Positions 17,730 through 27,261 of a DNA stretch of 64,000 bases are shown piece by piece; positions within the stretch are counted from its first letter, which is position 1, and each line of letters starts with the position of its first letter. This DNA is from Flavobacterium sufflavum (lineage in GTDB: Bacteria > Bacteroidota > Bacteroidia > Flavobacteriales > Flavobacteriaceae), in contig NZ_SACJ01000004.1 of assembly GCF_004016525.1 (NCBI RefSeq), positions 186,001 through 250,000 on the forward strand, read 5' to 3'. A program made the translations under genes and the position numbers. A model generated the notes under the pieces. It worked only from the letters and a program-made list of their open reading frames with translations. It was not told where the DNA came from and made no database searches.

Positions 17730-18749
17730 ATGAAAAAAAATAAATCCGTTATTATCTGGCTACTTTCAGGCTGTGTATTAATTTTTATAATGGTTATTGT
17801 AGGTGGAATCACCAGACTGACTAATTCCGGTTTATCCATGACCGACTGGCATCTCATCACCGACACCCTGCCTCCGCTTACCGAAGCCAAATGGCAGGAA
17901 GCTTTCAATCAATACAAACAATTTCCAGAATACAAATTAATAAACGTTCATAACGATTTTACACTTTCTGACTATAAATTCATTTATTTCTGGGAATGGT
18001 TTCACCGTTTTATAGGTCGTGCTATCGGAATGGTATTTATTGTTCCTTTTATCTATTTTTTAATTCGAAAAAAACTCGACAATAGCACTATTAAAAAATG
18101 TGTTATTCTTTTAGGATTGGGTGGATTACAAGGATTTTTTGGCTGGTTTATGGTAAAAAGCGGATTAATTGACAATCCTGATGTAAGTCATTTTAGATTA
18201 GCACTACACCTTACTACGGCTTTTATCACCTTTGCCTATACTTTTTGGGTAGCCTTAGATTTAATATATCCTGTAAAAAGAAATGTAGAAAAATCACTTC
18301 GCTCTATTGCCCGATACGCTTTGTTTTTTCTGTTATTACAAATTATCTACGGTGGTTTTGTTGCAGGTTTAAATGCCGGTTTAATCCACAATCATTGGCC
18401 TTTAATGAGTGATGGACAATTTATTCATGACAGTGTATTTTTAGAACAAGACAGTCTTCTTTTAAGTTTTACCGAAGGCAAAAGCGGTGTACAATTTGTC
18501 CACAGAACTTTAGCTTATGTAGTTGTTGCCTTTATACTCTTTTTATATTTTAAAAGTAGAAAATTTAATTTAGATTACAATCAGAGAAAAGGAATCCAAA
18601 CATTGGTTTTCCTTGTCTTCGTTCAATTTGCTCTGGGTGTTTTCACATTGCTTTATGGAGTTCCGTTATGGTTGGGACTAATTCATCAAGTGAATGCTTT
18701 TTTCCTGTTGTCAGCCATGACTTACAGCTTACACCGATTGTCTAAATAG
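17730..18749 (+). CDS. ctaA: Heme A synthase (COX15/CtaA family)
   Basis: Oxidises the C8 methyl of heme O to a formyl group, making heme A for aa3-type oxidases. The 339-residue membrane protein has eight hydrophobic segments. VIVGGITRLTNSGLSMTDWH is the family N-terminal signature, EWFHRFIGR and FVHRTLAY carry histidine ligands, and FRLALHLTTAF and LIHQVNAFFLL give the other pair. Start at ATG 17730; an in-frame TTG lies three codons upstream. It is 69 bp after the CCA gene on the same strand. Confidence 0.93.
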   Translation: MKKNKSVIIWLLSGCVLIFIMVIVGGITRLTNSGLSMTDWHLITDTLPPLTEAKWQEAFNQYKQFPEYKLINVHNDFTLSDYKFIYFWEWFHRFIGRAIGMVFIVPFIYFLIRKKLDNSTIKKCVILLGLGGLQGFFGWFMVKSGLIDNPDVSHFRLALHLTTAFITFAYTFWVALDLIYPVKRNVEKSLRSIARYALFFLLLQIIYGGFVAGLNAGLIHNHWPLMSDGQFIHDSVFLEQDSLLLSFTEGKSGVQFVHRTLAYVVVAFILFLYFKSRKFNLDYNQRKGIQTLVFLVFVQFALGVFTLLYGVPLWLGLIHQVNAFFLLSAMTYSLHRLSK

Positions 18750-18812
18750 TATTTTTTTTTGACTATATTTACTACAGACTATATTGTCGCATTTTCTTAT
18801 TCATTTCTATAA

Positions 18813-19592
18813 ATGTCTAAACTTGCTTCACAAAACAGATTTATTGATTTATCTGATTACGGAAGATCTGCTGGAAAATGGATTGCCAATACACTAAAAA
18901 ACACGCGATTTACACCTATTCATGTCACGTTACTTTTTGGAGTATCGGGAATCATAGCGATTTACTGTATCCTAAAAGGTCACTATAATTTAGCTTGTTT
19001 TTTCATTATATTAAAATCCATTATTGATGCCGCTGATGGCGAATTGGCACGGATAAAAAAAACGCCTTCTTATACAGGAAGGTACCTTGACAGTCTGTTT
19101 GACATTGTTCTCAATTTTTTGTTTCTAATGGCTATTTGTACTGTTTCCGACAACTCTTTTCAGACTACTCTTCTCGCATTTTTTTGTATTCAGTTACAGG
19201 GAACCTTATACAATTATTATTATGTGATTTTAAGAACCAAATCAGTCGATGGAGATAAAACCAGTAGAATTTTTGAAAACAAAACTCCAAAAGCATTTGA
19301 AGGAGAAAATCAAAAATGGGTAACTATCCTATTCCGGATTTACATTATTGTTTACGGTGTTTTTGATAAAATAATTTACAAACTAGACCGCAGTGCTTCC
19401 CAATTAAAAACCTTCCCTAATTGGTTCATGAGCTTAGTTTCCCTATATGGATTAGGATTTCAATTATTATTAATTTGTGTAATGTTACTATTAAATTGGA
19501 TTGAATTTATCATTCCTTTTTTTATCATCTATTCGGTCTTAATTCCTGTTTTAATTGTTATTAGAAAAGTATATATAAAACAAAAAGAGTAA
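18813..19592 (+). CDS. CDP-alcohol phosphatidyltransferase family membrane protein
   Basis: 259 residues with about six hydrophobic segments. The signature D-G-x2-A-R-x8-G-x3-D-x3-D is complete (DGELARIKK...GRYLDSLFD, about residues 72-94). The enzyme condenses a CDP-activated alcohol, such as CDP-diacylglycerol or a CDP-polyol, with an acceptor alcohol at the inner membrane. The acceptor is not predictable: phospholipid head-group synthesis is likely, inositol- or glycerol-phosphate chemistry possible. It is 63 bp after ctaA, and its stop codon lies in a strong hairpin terminator. Confidence 0.85.
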   Translation: MSKLASQNRFIDLSDYGRSAGKWIANTLKNTRFTPIHVTLLFGVSGIIAIYCILKGHYNLACFFIILKSIIDAADGELARIKKTPSYTGRYLDSLFDIVLNFLFLMAICTVSDNSFQTTLLAFFCIQLQGTLYNYYYVILRTKSVDGDKTSRIFENKTPKAFEGENQKWVTILFRIYIIVYGVFDKIIYKLDRSASQLKTFPNWFMSLVSLYGLGFQLLLICVMLLLNWIEFIIPFFIIYSVLIPVLIVIRKVYIKQKE

Positions 19593-19619
19593 GCTGCTGG
19601 CTTACTCTTTTTGTTTTTT
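19582..19619. terminator. Intrinsic terminator between converging genes
   Basis: Perfect 13-bp arms AAAAAGAGTAAGC (19582-19594) and complement (19600-19612) with a 5-base loop, then TTGTTTTTTT. It can also end the DUF4252 transcript from the other strand. Confidence 0.8.
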
Positions 19620-19632
19620 TCTTTTGATAAAA

Positions 19633-20163
19633 TTACTTTTGAGTCAATTTCTTAAGTTCTGTCCCACCTGGAATTTGCATTTTATCAGTTAAAATTGAAA
19701 TATCGCTTAAACTAAAAACTCCTGTCAACGACATTAAAACAGAACGCTTAATTCCATTAGCATCATCGTCAATAAACATCAAAAACTCTCTAAGCTGGTT
19801 ATTGCCTCCGGTACGTTTTACGTCTATTGTAACTTGTTTCCCAGTTTCATTTACTTTCTTTAATTCTTCTAAATCAGCTAATTTAATGTAACCATCTGCA
19901 GCAGCTTTCATTTCAAGGGCAGCCTTAGTATTAGTGGTCGAAAAAACTTTTAAATTGTCTAAATTTTGAATTAATTTCAAATATTGTTGCGTTTCCTTAT
20001 CCGAAGGATCCACTTTTACCTTACTCATTAACTCAAACATTTTTTTGTTTACAATTACCGAAACAATTTCTTCCCGCCCATCAAATTGATCAAAAACAGC
20101 CTGCCCATAAGATGTAACCGAAGCAACAAACACAATTAACAATGTGATTAGTGTCTTTTTCAT
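19633..20163 (-). CDS. DUF4252 domain-containing exported protein
   Basis: 176 residues with a signal peptide (KKTLITLLIVFVASVTSYGQ). The mature part, with FDGREEIVSVIVNKKMFELMS, VFSTTN, and VLMSLTGVFSLSDISILTD near the end, matches the DUF4252 family. That family is common in Flavobacteriia and has no proven function. It is probably periplasmic or outer-membrane associated. In other genomes members sit near extracytoplasmic-sigma-factor genes; none is seen here. Confidence 0.82.
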   Translation of the reverse strand: MKKTLITLLIVFVASVTSYGQAVFDQFDGREEIVSVIVNKKMFELMSKVKVDPSDKETQQYLKLIQNLDNLKVFSTTNTKAALEMKAAADGYIKLADLEELKKVNETGKQVTIDVKRTGGNNQLREFLMFIDDDANGIKRSVLMSLTGVFSLSDISILTDKMQIPGGTELKKLTQK

Positions 20164-20354
20164 TTTTATATCTTTATATTAAAATTACATTCTTCTTTCT
20201 AAGAATACTTACCATTTTCATGCCAAAATATTTGACCTTTCTCTTACAGCCTATAACGCCTAAATAGCAAGATTTATGCAAAAATTAGAAAATTATTAAT
20301 TCTAAAAAATAAAGATAGTACTTTTACATAAACACCCATAATCGTTAACAAAAT

Positions 20355-21809
20355 ATGAACATTTTATTCAAACGCTTATTTCTCCTGATTATTCCTTTCC
20401 TGTTATTACAAAGTTGTCAGGATCAAGATGATACATTGCCTGAATCGACCAGTCTTGACGTTCAAAAATTTATATGGAGAGGATTGAACCAAATGTACTT
20501 GTGGCAAGAAGAAATTCCTGATTTGGCCAATAATAGATTTGCCTCAAATTCAGAATATTATAGTTTTCTGGAACAATATTCACCAGAAGAATTATTTCAA
20601 AAATTACTTTACCTACCTCCTCGACCAAAAGACCCTAATGATACTGAAGACCCTAAAATTGTAGATCGATTCAGCTGGATAGTTAGCGACTATCTTACAT
20701 TAGAGCAGCAATTACAAGGAACTACAAAAAATAACGGTGTAGAATATGGTCTAAGTCTTGTTTCTTCGGGTAACGACCAGGTTATTGGTTATGTGCGTTA
20801 TATTATTCCAAACTCTGATGCTGCAACAAAAGATATTAAACGCGGCGAAGTATTTTATGCCGTCAACGGAACCAGCTTAAATCTAACTAATTATTCCAGT
20901 TTATTAAATAGTTCCGCCACAAATTACACTTTAAATTTTGCCAACCTTACTTATGACACCAATAACAATCCTGTAATTACTCCTAATGGTAAAAGTCTGT
21001 CTTTAACCAAAACAAACTTAGCAGAAAACCCCATTCTTATAAAAAAAACAATCAGCAGTGGCTCACATAAAATTGGTTATCTGATGTACAATGGTTTTTA
21101 CCAAAGCTATGATTCAAAACTAAACGATGCCTTTGCTTATTTCAAATCAGAAGCTGTAACCGATTTGGTTTTAGACTTAAGATACAACGGTGGTGGTTCT
21201 GTACTTACGGCAACCCGATTAGCCAGTATGCTTACAGGGCAATTTAACGGGCAAGTTTTCAGCGAATTGGCTTATAACAACAGAAAATCATACCTCAACA
21301 GGAAGTACCTTTTTACAAGTACAATAGACGGTACAGCTCTTAATAATTTAAATCTAACCACCGTTTATGTTTTAACCACCAGAAGTACCGCTTCGGCAAG
21401 TGAACTCATCATTAATGGTCTCGCCCCCTATATTAATGTGGTTCAAATAGGTGATGCGACCTATGGAAAAAATGTCGCTTCGGTTACCCTTTATGATTCT
21501 CCTACTCTTACTAAAACTAATGTAAATCCATCTCATCGCTATGCTATGCAACCTATTGTTGCCCATTCGGTAAATGCCGTAGGTTTTGGTGACTATTTAG
21601 ATGGCTTAATTCCTGATTATAAATTGTCCGAAAGAATAATAACATTAGGTGTCCTTGGAGATCCTGCTGAACCTCTATTAAGTACAGCTATTGGAAAAAT
21701 AACCGGAACTGCTAAATTTATAGTACCCGAAAAAACAACAACTGATTTTGAATTCCTTAATGATTCTAAAACACTCAGAGGACAAAATCAAATGTACTTT
21801 GAACAATAA
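20355..21809 (+). CDS. S41-family C-terminal processing peptidase, lipoprotein
   Basis: 484 residues. The lipobox LLLLQSC at about residues 16-22 marks a lipoprotein. A helical N-terminal domain (WRGLNQMYLWQEEIPDL) is followed by a PDZ-like segment (VIPNSDAATKDIKRGEVFYAVNG). The S41 protease core has LVLDLRYNGGGSV and VYVLTTRSTASASELIINGL, where the Ser before ASE is the nucleophile, and the catalytic Lys is likely in DATYGKNVAS. It would degrade or process periplasmic proteins; its target is unknown. This domain order is typical of Flavobacterium S41 lipoproteins. Confidence 0.88.
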   Translation: MNILFKRLFLLIIPFLLLQSCQDQDDTLPESTSLDVQKFIWRGLNQMYLWQEEIPDLANNRFASNSEYYSFLEQYSPEELFQKLLYLPPRPKDPNDTEDPKIVDRFSWIVSDYLTLEQQLQGTTKNNGVEYGLSLVSSGNDQVIGYVRYIIPNSDAATKDIKRGEVFYAVNGTSLNLTNYSSLLNSSATNYTLNFANLTYDTNNNPVITPNGKSLSLTKTNLAENPILIKKTISSGSHKIGYLMYNGFYQSYDSKLNDAFAYFKSEAVTDLVLDLRYNGGGSVLTATRLASMLTGQFNGQVFSELAYNNRKSYLNRKYLFTSTIDGTALNNLNLTTVYVLTTRSTASASELIINGLAPYINVVQIGDATYGKNVASVTLYDSPTLTKTNVNPSHRYAMQPIVAHSVNAVGFGDYLDGLIPDYKLSERIITLGVLGDPAEPLLSTAIGKITGTAKFIVPEKTTTDFEFLNDSKTLRGQNQMYFEQ

Positions 21810-21825
21810 AAACATTTTGACCATA

Positions 21826-21858
21826 AAAAAAGGCTTTCATCACTGAAAGCCTTTTTGT
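21826..21858. terminator. Bidirectional intrinsic terminator
   Basis: Perfect 13-bp arms AAAAAGGCTTTCA (21827-21839) and complement (21844-21856), 4-base loop, between the converging S41 and TonB-receptor genes. Confidence 0.8.
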
Positions 21859-21877
21859 TAAACCCCAAAATTGAATA

Positions 21878-23806
21878 TTATAAATTGATATTCAAACCTA
21901 GTTTAAAGTTTCTGCCTCTGGTACTAAAACCTCTGGCCTCAACAAAATCTTTATTTAAAATATTATCTGCAGCAGCAAAAACATTCAATCTGTTTTTAAT
22001 TACCGTATAACGAACGTTAGCATTCACTAATTGATAATCCTTTAAAATTTCTGAATTCAATACAGCATCATACGTTGGTGCAGGATAAGTTGTGTACTCT
22101 GTATACCTATCTGAAACAAATTGATACGTAGCACTAAAAGCTAAACGCTCTGTTGCCTGAATATCTAACCCAGTATTTACTTTATGCTTAGGGTTCAAAA
22201 TGCTAGACTGCTTTTCCATCTCTGAAAAAGTATAATTTGCATTCCATTTTATTTTACTGTTCAGTTTATAAGAAAGCATCGTCTCAATTCCTCTTACCTT
22301 ATTTACACCTGAAACAGTATAATATTTATATAAAGTCATATCAAAACCTATAGCATCAACTTCATCTCTTAAAAATGCAATTGAAGTTAAAGTCAGTTTT
22401 TTATTAAATAATTCAGCTTCAAAACCAGCCTCTAAAGTTTTATCTTTCTCCGGTGATAAATTCAAATCTCCATAAGAAGAATAAAGCTGATACAAACTAG
22501 GCGCAATAAATGCCGTACTATAAGTTGCTAATATTTTTATTGAGGTATTCGGAATTGAATATGATGGATTTAAATTAAAAACCCAATTATTCCCATATTT
22601 ACTATGAATAGTAAAACGTGCTCCTGCATTAAAATTGAATCCAAAATCAGAATTATAAACCGCTGTTACATAAGGATCAATCATATTGAATTTAGCTAAT
22701 TCTTTAGGTAAGTCAACATAATCACTCTTATTAGACATTTCATGAAATTGAAATTGAGCACCAGTTACAAGAAACAATTCCGGTAATATACTGTACTTAT
22801 TAAACAAATCAGTATTGATGCTTCTTGATTTATAATAAGAAAAACTCCCATAATTAAATAGTGCTCTATCAATCATATTAGCACTAGAATTAAGCACTAT
22901 TTCTCCATTTGTATATTTGTATTTTGGAGAAAAACCAACTCTATATTGCTCTGAAGTAGAAAAATTATCAGGATTATCTGCAAACGAACCTGAATCGAAT
23001 TCATTTTTTATTTTATCATAATTAGCAAAGAAATCCAATGATAGTTTTTCATTTGGCGTAAAGCCAAACTTCACAATCGAATTCACTCTGGAAAAACTAT
23101 CATCCTCAAAAGTTTGAGCATCCGAAGCAGGCTTAGCTTCTGAAATCCCTGTAGTTTCAGTACTATTTAAAGAAGCAAAATAATTGAACTTATCTGATTT
23201 TCCATTAAATGAAAATCCCTGATTAAAATCCTGAGCAGAATAATCTTTGTCTTTAGCAGCTGTTTGTGTTCCTACATTCATATAAACATTTCCTGCAATA
23301 GCATTCTTAGCTGCTTTTTTCAAAGTAATATTGATTACTCCGGTTGCTGCTCCTGAACCGTAAAGCGTACTGGCAGCCCCTTTCATTACCTCAATACTTT
23401 GTACTTGATCAGCTGAAAGCAAACGCAAATCATAAGACAAACTAATTCCTGAAGCATCTGTAACAGGAACTCCATCAATTAAAATTAAAACTTGATGTCC
23501 TCTTCCTCCTCTAATAAAAACCCCTAAATCTTTTCCGTTTCTGCTTTGATTTCCGTTAATCTCCACTCCTGCCACAGTACTCAAAACAGCAGCTACTGAT
23601 TGTCCTGGTCTTTTCTTTAAATCATCAGCCGTAATTTTCACAATCACCTTTCCTGATTTTTCCTTAGGCAATGCAAATTTAGAATCTGAAACAACTACTT
23701 CAGCTAATTCATTGGTTACCGGAAGCACAACTCCCTTTTTTTGCGCAAAAGCACAAGCACTTATTAATACGAATAACGCACTAATACGAACGATTTTTTT
23801 GTTCAT
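21878..23806 (-). CDS. btuB: TonB-dependent cobalamin receptor (BtuB-like)
   Basis: 642 residues with a signal peptide (IVRISALFVLISACAFAQ). The plug domain has KKRPGQSVAAVLSTVAGVEINGNQS, FIRGGRGHQVLILIDGVPVTD and QSIEVMKGAASTLYGSGAATGVINI; a 22-strand-type barrel follows and ends in a terminal aromatic-rich strand (NFKLGLNINL). Specificity for cobalamin or other corrinoids is inferred from the cobalamin riboswitch directly upstream and the cobalamin genes behind it. Start at ATG 23806 is preferred (MNKKIVRI); ATG 23818 is also in frame. It is read from its own promoter, under B12 repression. Confidence 0.9.
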   Translation of the reverse strand: MNKKIVRISALFVLISACAFAQKKGVVLPVTNELAEVVVSDSKFALPKEKSGKVIVKITADDLKKRPGQSVAAVLSTVAGVEINGNQSRNGKDLGVFIRGGRGHQVLILIDGVPVTDASGISLSYDLRLLSADQVQSIEVMKGAASTLYGSGAATGVINITLKKAAKNAIAGNVYMNVGTQTAAKDKDYSAQDFNQGFSFNGKSDKFNYFASLNSTETTGISEAKPASDAQTFEDDSFSRVNSIVKFGFTPNEKLSLDFFANYDKIKNEFDSGSFADNPDNFSTSEQYRVGFSPKYKYTNGEIVLNSSANMIDRALFNYGSFSYYKSRSINTDLFNKYSILPELFLVTGAQFQFHEMSNKSDYVDLPKELAKFNMIDPYVTAVYNSDFGFNFNAGARFTIHSKYGNNWVFNLNPSYSIPNTSIKILATYSTAFIAPSLYQLYSSYGDLNLSPEKDKTLEAGFEAELFNKKLTLTSIAFLRDEVDAIGFDMTLYKYYTVSGVNKVRGIETMLSYKLNSKIKWNANYTFSEMEKQSSILNPKHKVNTGLDIQATERLAFSATYQFVSDRYTEYTTYPAPTYDAVLNSEILKDYQLVNANVRYTVIKNRLNVFAAADNILNKDFVEARGFSTRGRNFKLGLNINL

Positions 23807-23914
23807 TTTAAAAAACATTTAATAACAGCTTAACTGTTACATGACTAATAAATGGGAGAAAAGCATAGAATTACCCATACCCAAACCTTTTTTCCCGAAA
23901 GTTTGATACTCGAT

Positions 23915-24098
23915 GTAATAGGCAGGTCTCCTGGCTTGCGTCTTGTTGTTGACCTTCCCATCTCGTCTTGTGACGAGACAGTGGTTTTGTAGATAACAAC
24001 AAGCTTGATAACTTACAGTTGCGGGTACAGCTCAGGTGTTTAACCTGATTCCCTTTTAATGCTATTTTCAAATAGAAAAACAGCAACCTCAATACGGC
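23915..24098 (-). ncRNA. Cobalamin (AdoCbl) riboswitch
   Basis: Read on the minus strand, the leader contains every hallmark in order: GGGAATCAGGTTAAACACC, then GCTGTACCCGCAACTGTAA, then a variable hairpin CTCGTCACAAGACGAG after CCACTG, then GGGAAGG. It ends with the B12 box AGCCAGGAGACCTGCC (23921-23936). It lies between a good promoter and the btuB start, so bound cobalamin would lower receptor expression. In Bacteroidota these usually act on translation initiation; no terminator hairpin with a T-run is visible before the gene, which agrees. Confidence 0.95.
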
Positions 24099-24100
24099 GG

Positions 24101-24133
24101 CAAAGATAAAACTTAATTCAGCTAAAAATCAAA
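24101..24133 (-). promoter_or_regulatory. Promoter of the riboswitch-btuB transcript
   Basis: On the minus strand TTTG (24130-24133) and TATCTTTG (24101-24108) are 21 bp apart. This places the transcript start near 24094, just before the riboswitch. Confidence 0.7.
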
Positions 24134-24203
24134 TTTATATCTATATTTGATTTAGAACAAATAAAAAACTAATAACCAGCTAATTAAATAATTTTATTTG
24201 AAG

Positions 24204-24725
24204 TTATAGTTCTATTTTTATAACAGCTCCAAAATCTACTTTATTAGTAAAAGCATCTTTCAACGGCGTATTTGAATTGGCACACAAAATACTTCTGATT
24301 ACTCCAGCATGGGTAACAATGGCTATTTTTTTCGAATTGTTTTCTGAAATCAGTGTCGCTAAAAAATCGGTTACACGATGATGTAATTCAACAAAAGATT
24401 CGCCATTAGGAACGGCTACATTTACAAAATCGGTCATCCAGGGTGTAAAATCGGCTTCGGGAATGTCATCCCATTTTTTCATTTCCCAATCACCAAAATG
24501 CATCTCCATCAATCGGGAATCAGTAATTATCGATGGGGCTAAATAATTAGCCAATTGGACACAACGGGACAAAGGACTCGAATAGACAACAGCATCAGAT
24601 GGTATTTGACTTTTTATCGATTCAAATTGTTCCAAATAAGGTTCTTTCAAAGTCACATCGGTTTGTCCGTAACAAATGCCTTTTTCACAAACCGTTTCGG
24701 TATGACGCACTAAATAAACTTCCAT
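24204..24725 (-). CDS. cobC: Alpha-ribazole phosphatase (histidine phosphatase family)
   Basis: 173 residues. MEVYLVRHTET carries the catalytic RH-x-T motif of the phosphoglycerate-mutase superfamily, VVYSSPLSRCVQLA the second basic motif, and IAIVTHAGVIRSIL the second histidine. The CobC role (dephosphorylating alpha-ribazole phosphate or the cobalamin-5'-phosphate product of CobS) is assigned by the typical ICYGQTDV motif and by the 16-bp overlap with cobS. Last gene of the cobalamin nucleotide-loop operon as read from the minus strand. Confidence 0.9.
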   Translation of the reverse strand: MEVYLVRHTETVCEKGICYGQTDVTLKEPYLEQFESIKSQIPSDAVVYSSPLSRCVQLANYLAPSIITDSRLMEMHFGDWEMKKWDDIPEADFTPWMTDFVNVAVPNGESFVELHHRVTDFLATLISENNSKKIAIVTHAGVIRSILCANSNTPLKDAFTNKVDFGAVIKIEL

Positions 24726-25522
24726 AATGCTACTATTGAAAGATAAAAAACTACTTCACAAACCTGCTGTGTTGCACCAAGACAATCACCGGTATAACCG
24801 CCAATCCATTTTTGGAAATATCGAGCCAGAAAAAATCGGAATAAGAAAACGGGGATTACAGCAAACAGTATTTGCCAATGAGAAACAGCCAATACTAAAA
24901 GTGGTAACAATCCGAAAAAGAAAGCACCAAATACTTCTCTCCAAGTATAATTTTGAGCAATAGGCTTGCTTTTGCTAGTTGCATCTTCTCTTGAATATTC
25001 ATGGGTAAAAACAATAGATATTGCCGCTAATCGACTTAAAGAATGAGCAGTTATAAAAAGAAGCCAAATTCCAATATTTACATCATAAATTCCGAAACCA
25101 AAATCTGGTATTTGAATATTGTCTGTTAATTGAACCAAACTCTGAAACTTTAATAAAAAAAGTAAAACCAAACCAATCGCTCCATAAGCTCCAATGGCAC
25201 TGTCTTTCATGATTAACAGAATCTTTTCTTTGGTCCATCCGCCTCCAAAACCATCACAAACATCGGCAAAACCATCTTCATGAAAAGCTCCGGTAACAAG
25301 AATACTGGCAATCATCGAGAGTACAACGGCAATTTCATTTGAAAAAACCAAAGCTGCAAAATAAAAAACAACAAAACTAATACCACCTACTAACCAGCCA
25401 ATTACAGGGAAATATCTCGAAGCTTTATTTAAGTAATCAGGATGGTGATTTATATTTTTAGGACAAGGAATTCGGGTGTAAAACATCATTGCCGTAAAAA
25501 ATATATGGAGTTCTTTTTTCAT
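24710..25522 (-). CDS. cobS: Adenosylcobinamide-GDP ribazoletransferase (cobalamin synthase)
   Basis: 270-residue inner-membrane enzyme joining adenosylcobinamide-GDP to alpha-ribazole. Motifs: FYTRIPCPKNINHHP at the N-terminus, the metal-binding GAFHEDGFADVCDGFGGGWTKEKILLIMKDSAIGAYG (about residues 78-114), and GGYTGDCLGATQQVCEV near the C-terminus. Six to seven hydrophobic helices are evident. Overlaps cobC by 16 bp and follows the bluB-cobT fusion by 56 bp on the same strand. Confidence 0.96.
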   Translation of the reverse strand: MKKELHIFFTAMMFYTRIPCPKNINHHPDYLNKASRYFPVIGWLVGGISFVVFYFAALVFSNEIAVVLSMIASILVTGAFHEDGFADVCDGFGGGWTKEKILLIMKDSAIGAYGAIGLVLLFLLKFQSLVQLTDNIQIPDFGFGIYDVNIGIWLLFITAHSLSRLAAISIVFTHEYSREDATSKSKPIAQNYTWREVFGAFFFGLLPLLVLAVSHWQILFAVIPVFLFRFFLARYFQKWIGGYTGDCLGATQQVCEVVFYLSIVALWKFI

Positions 25523-25578
25523 TTTTTTTATAAATCTTTTTAACCTATTTCTAACTTCCCACCTCTAACTTTTAACTT

Positions 25579-27255
25579 TTATTTTTCACTCACACCAGCA
25601 CTTTCAAAACTGGCCATTTCGTTTAAAAAAGCTACAGCCGATTCAATTATTGGAAACACAAGCGCACAACCCGTTCCTTCGCCCAAGCGCAAATCTAATT
25701 GTAAAACAGCCGACACTCCAAGATAATCCAAAAGTTTTTTATGTGGTTTTTCAGCCGATTGATGACTAAAAATAGCGTTATTCATTATGGCAGGATTTTT
25801 TTTGAAAGCGATTAAAAAGGCGACACTGCAAATAAAACCATCTACCAGAAAAATCATATTCTGTCTGTAAGCCTCCAGCATTCCACCAGCCATTTGCAAA
25901 ATTTCAAATCCTCCAAAATAAGTCAAATAACTCTCTAAATCTTTCGAACCATGGTAATTCTCAATCGCTTTTTTTAAAATATCAATCTTAAATTGCAGCT
26001 TTTCGTCATCAACTCCTGTACCTCTGCCTACACAATCTTCGATAGAAAAATTACAAAGTACACTCATTAAAACCGAAGCTGTAGCTGTGTTGCCAATACC
26101 CATTTCGCCAAAACCAATACAGTTACTCCCCTGTTTTGCAATAGCTGCCACAATTTCGCTTCCTTTGCTAAAACACAATTCCACTTGCGCTTTGCTCATA
26201 GCCGGACCACTTAAAAATGAATGTGTCCCTTTGTCAATCTTAGCCGAAATCAGTGTTGTATTAGACGGGAAATCATAATTCACACCCGCATCAACTACCG
26301 AAAGAGCTATTTTATTTTGCTTACAAAACACATTTATTGCCGCTCCACCTTCCAGAAAATTAGTCAGCATCTGGCGCGTTACATCCTGCGGATAAGCACT
26401 TACACCATGTTGCGCAATTCCGTGATCGGCAGCAAAAACAACAATATTTGGATTGCTGATTTTAGGTTCCAAAGTTTGAAAAACAGTTCCTATTTGTTTC
26501 GCTATTTTTTCCAAAACACCTAATGAACCAATCGGTTTTGTTTTTTTGTTGATTTTATCTTCCAAGGCTTTCAATGAAAAATCAACTTTATTGGTACGAA
26601 CAACATCTTCTTCAAGTTCCTTTGTTGCTATTGAATGAAGTTGCCTAATTTCTGAAACAAAAGGTGCTTCCGATTTTTGTTTCCAATTCAGTTGTTGCAA
26701 CATCGGTTGGTTCTCGTAATTTGTCGCTGGTTTGCCTACGCAAAAATATCCAAGCGGTTCAATATGTTCCGGTAAACCCAATATTTTCTTGAATTGGTAA
26801 TAATTCAAAATCGAAACCCAGCCCATTGAATAGCCTTGTTCGGTTAACGAAAGCCAAATGTTTTGAGCCGCACAAACTGCGCTAAACTTTATGGCTTCAT
26901 TGCTTCCCACTGTCCCGATAGTAAAATGATTCAACACCGAACGGTCGTAACAAATGACTAATCCCAGTGGTGCTTCTTCAATTGCCTCAAGCTTTAAGTT
27001 TTGATATTGTACTTTTTGTAATTCGTCATCCGTACAGGCTGCAGCTTTTTTATCATATTCCAAGAACAATTCCTTAACTGCTTTCTTAATTTCCGCCGAT
27101 TTGATAAGATAATATTTAGTTGCTTCAGTCAAACCAACAGAAGGCGCCCAATGCCCAGCCTCTAATGCTTTTTCGATTACGGCATCAGGAACGGCATCAT
27201 TAGTAAAATGACGGGTATCGCGGCGTGATTTAATTATTTCGTCTAAATTGGTCAT
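25579..27255 (-). CDS. cobT: Fused 5,6-dimethylbenzimidazole synthase (BluB) and nicotinate-nucleotide:DMB phosphoribosyltransferase (CobT)
   Basis: 558 residues in two enzymes. Residues 1-205 are a nitroreductase-fold BluB domain: SRRDTRHF holds the Asp equivalent to the catalytic Asp of BluB, then GHWAPSVGLTEATKYYLI, and YSMGWVSILNYYQFKKILGLP holds the conserved Ser. This part cuts reduced FMN to DMB using oxygen. Residues from about 225 are CobT: INKKTKPIGSLGVLEKIA, VVFAADHGIAQHGVSAYPQDVT, IGFGEMGIGNTATASVL with the catalytic Glu region, and GEGTGCALVFPII. CobT attaches the base to nicotinate mononucleotide, giving alpha-ribazole phosphate. ATG 27255 is used; TTG 27261 is in frame just before it. 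One polypeptide thus makes and activates the lower ligand. Confidence 0.93.
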   Translation of the reverse strand: MTNLDEIIKSRRDTRHFTNDAVPDAVIEKALEAGHWAPSVGLTEATKYYLIKSAEIKKAVKELFLEYDKKAAACTDDELQKVQYQNLKLEAIEEAPLGLVICYDRSVLNHFTIGTVGSNEAIKFSAVCAAQNIWLSLTEQGYSMGWVSILNYYQFKKILGLPEHIEPLGYFCVGKPATNYENQPMLQQLNWKQKSEAPFVSEIRQLHSIATKELEEDVVRTNKVDFSLKALEDKINKKTKPIGSLGVLEKIAKQIGTVFQTLEPKISNPNIVVFAADHGIAQHGVSAYPQDVTRQMLTNFLEGGAAINVFCKQNKIALSVVDAGVNYDFPSNTTLISAKIDKGTHSFLSGPAMSKAQVELCFSKGSEIVAAIAKQGSNCIGFGEMGIGNTATASVLMSVLCNFSIEDCVGRGTGVDDEKLQFKIDILKKAIENYHGSKDLESYLTYFGGFEILQMAGGMLEAYRQNMIFLVDGFICSVAFLIAFKKNPAIMNNAIFSHQSAEKPHKKLLDYLGVSAVLQLDLRLGEGTGCALVFPIIESAVAFLNEMASFESAGVSEK

Positions 27256-27261
27256 CGTCAA

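Noticed and set aside
24727..24963. 78-codon plus-strand frame inside cobS
   Set aside because: Antisense to a strongly supported membrane-enzyme gene; no independent features.
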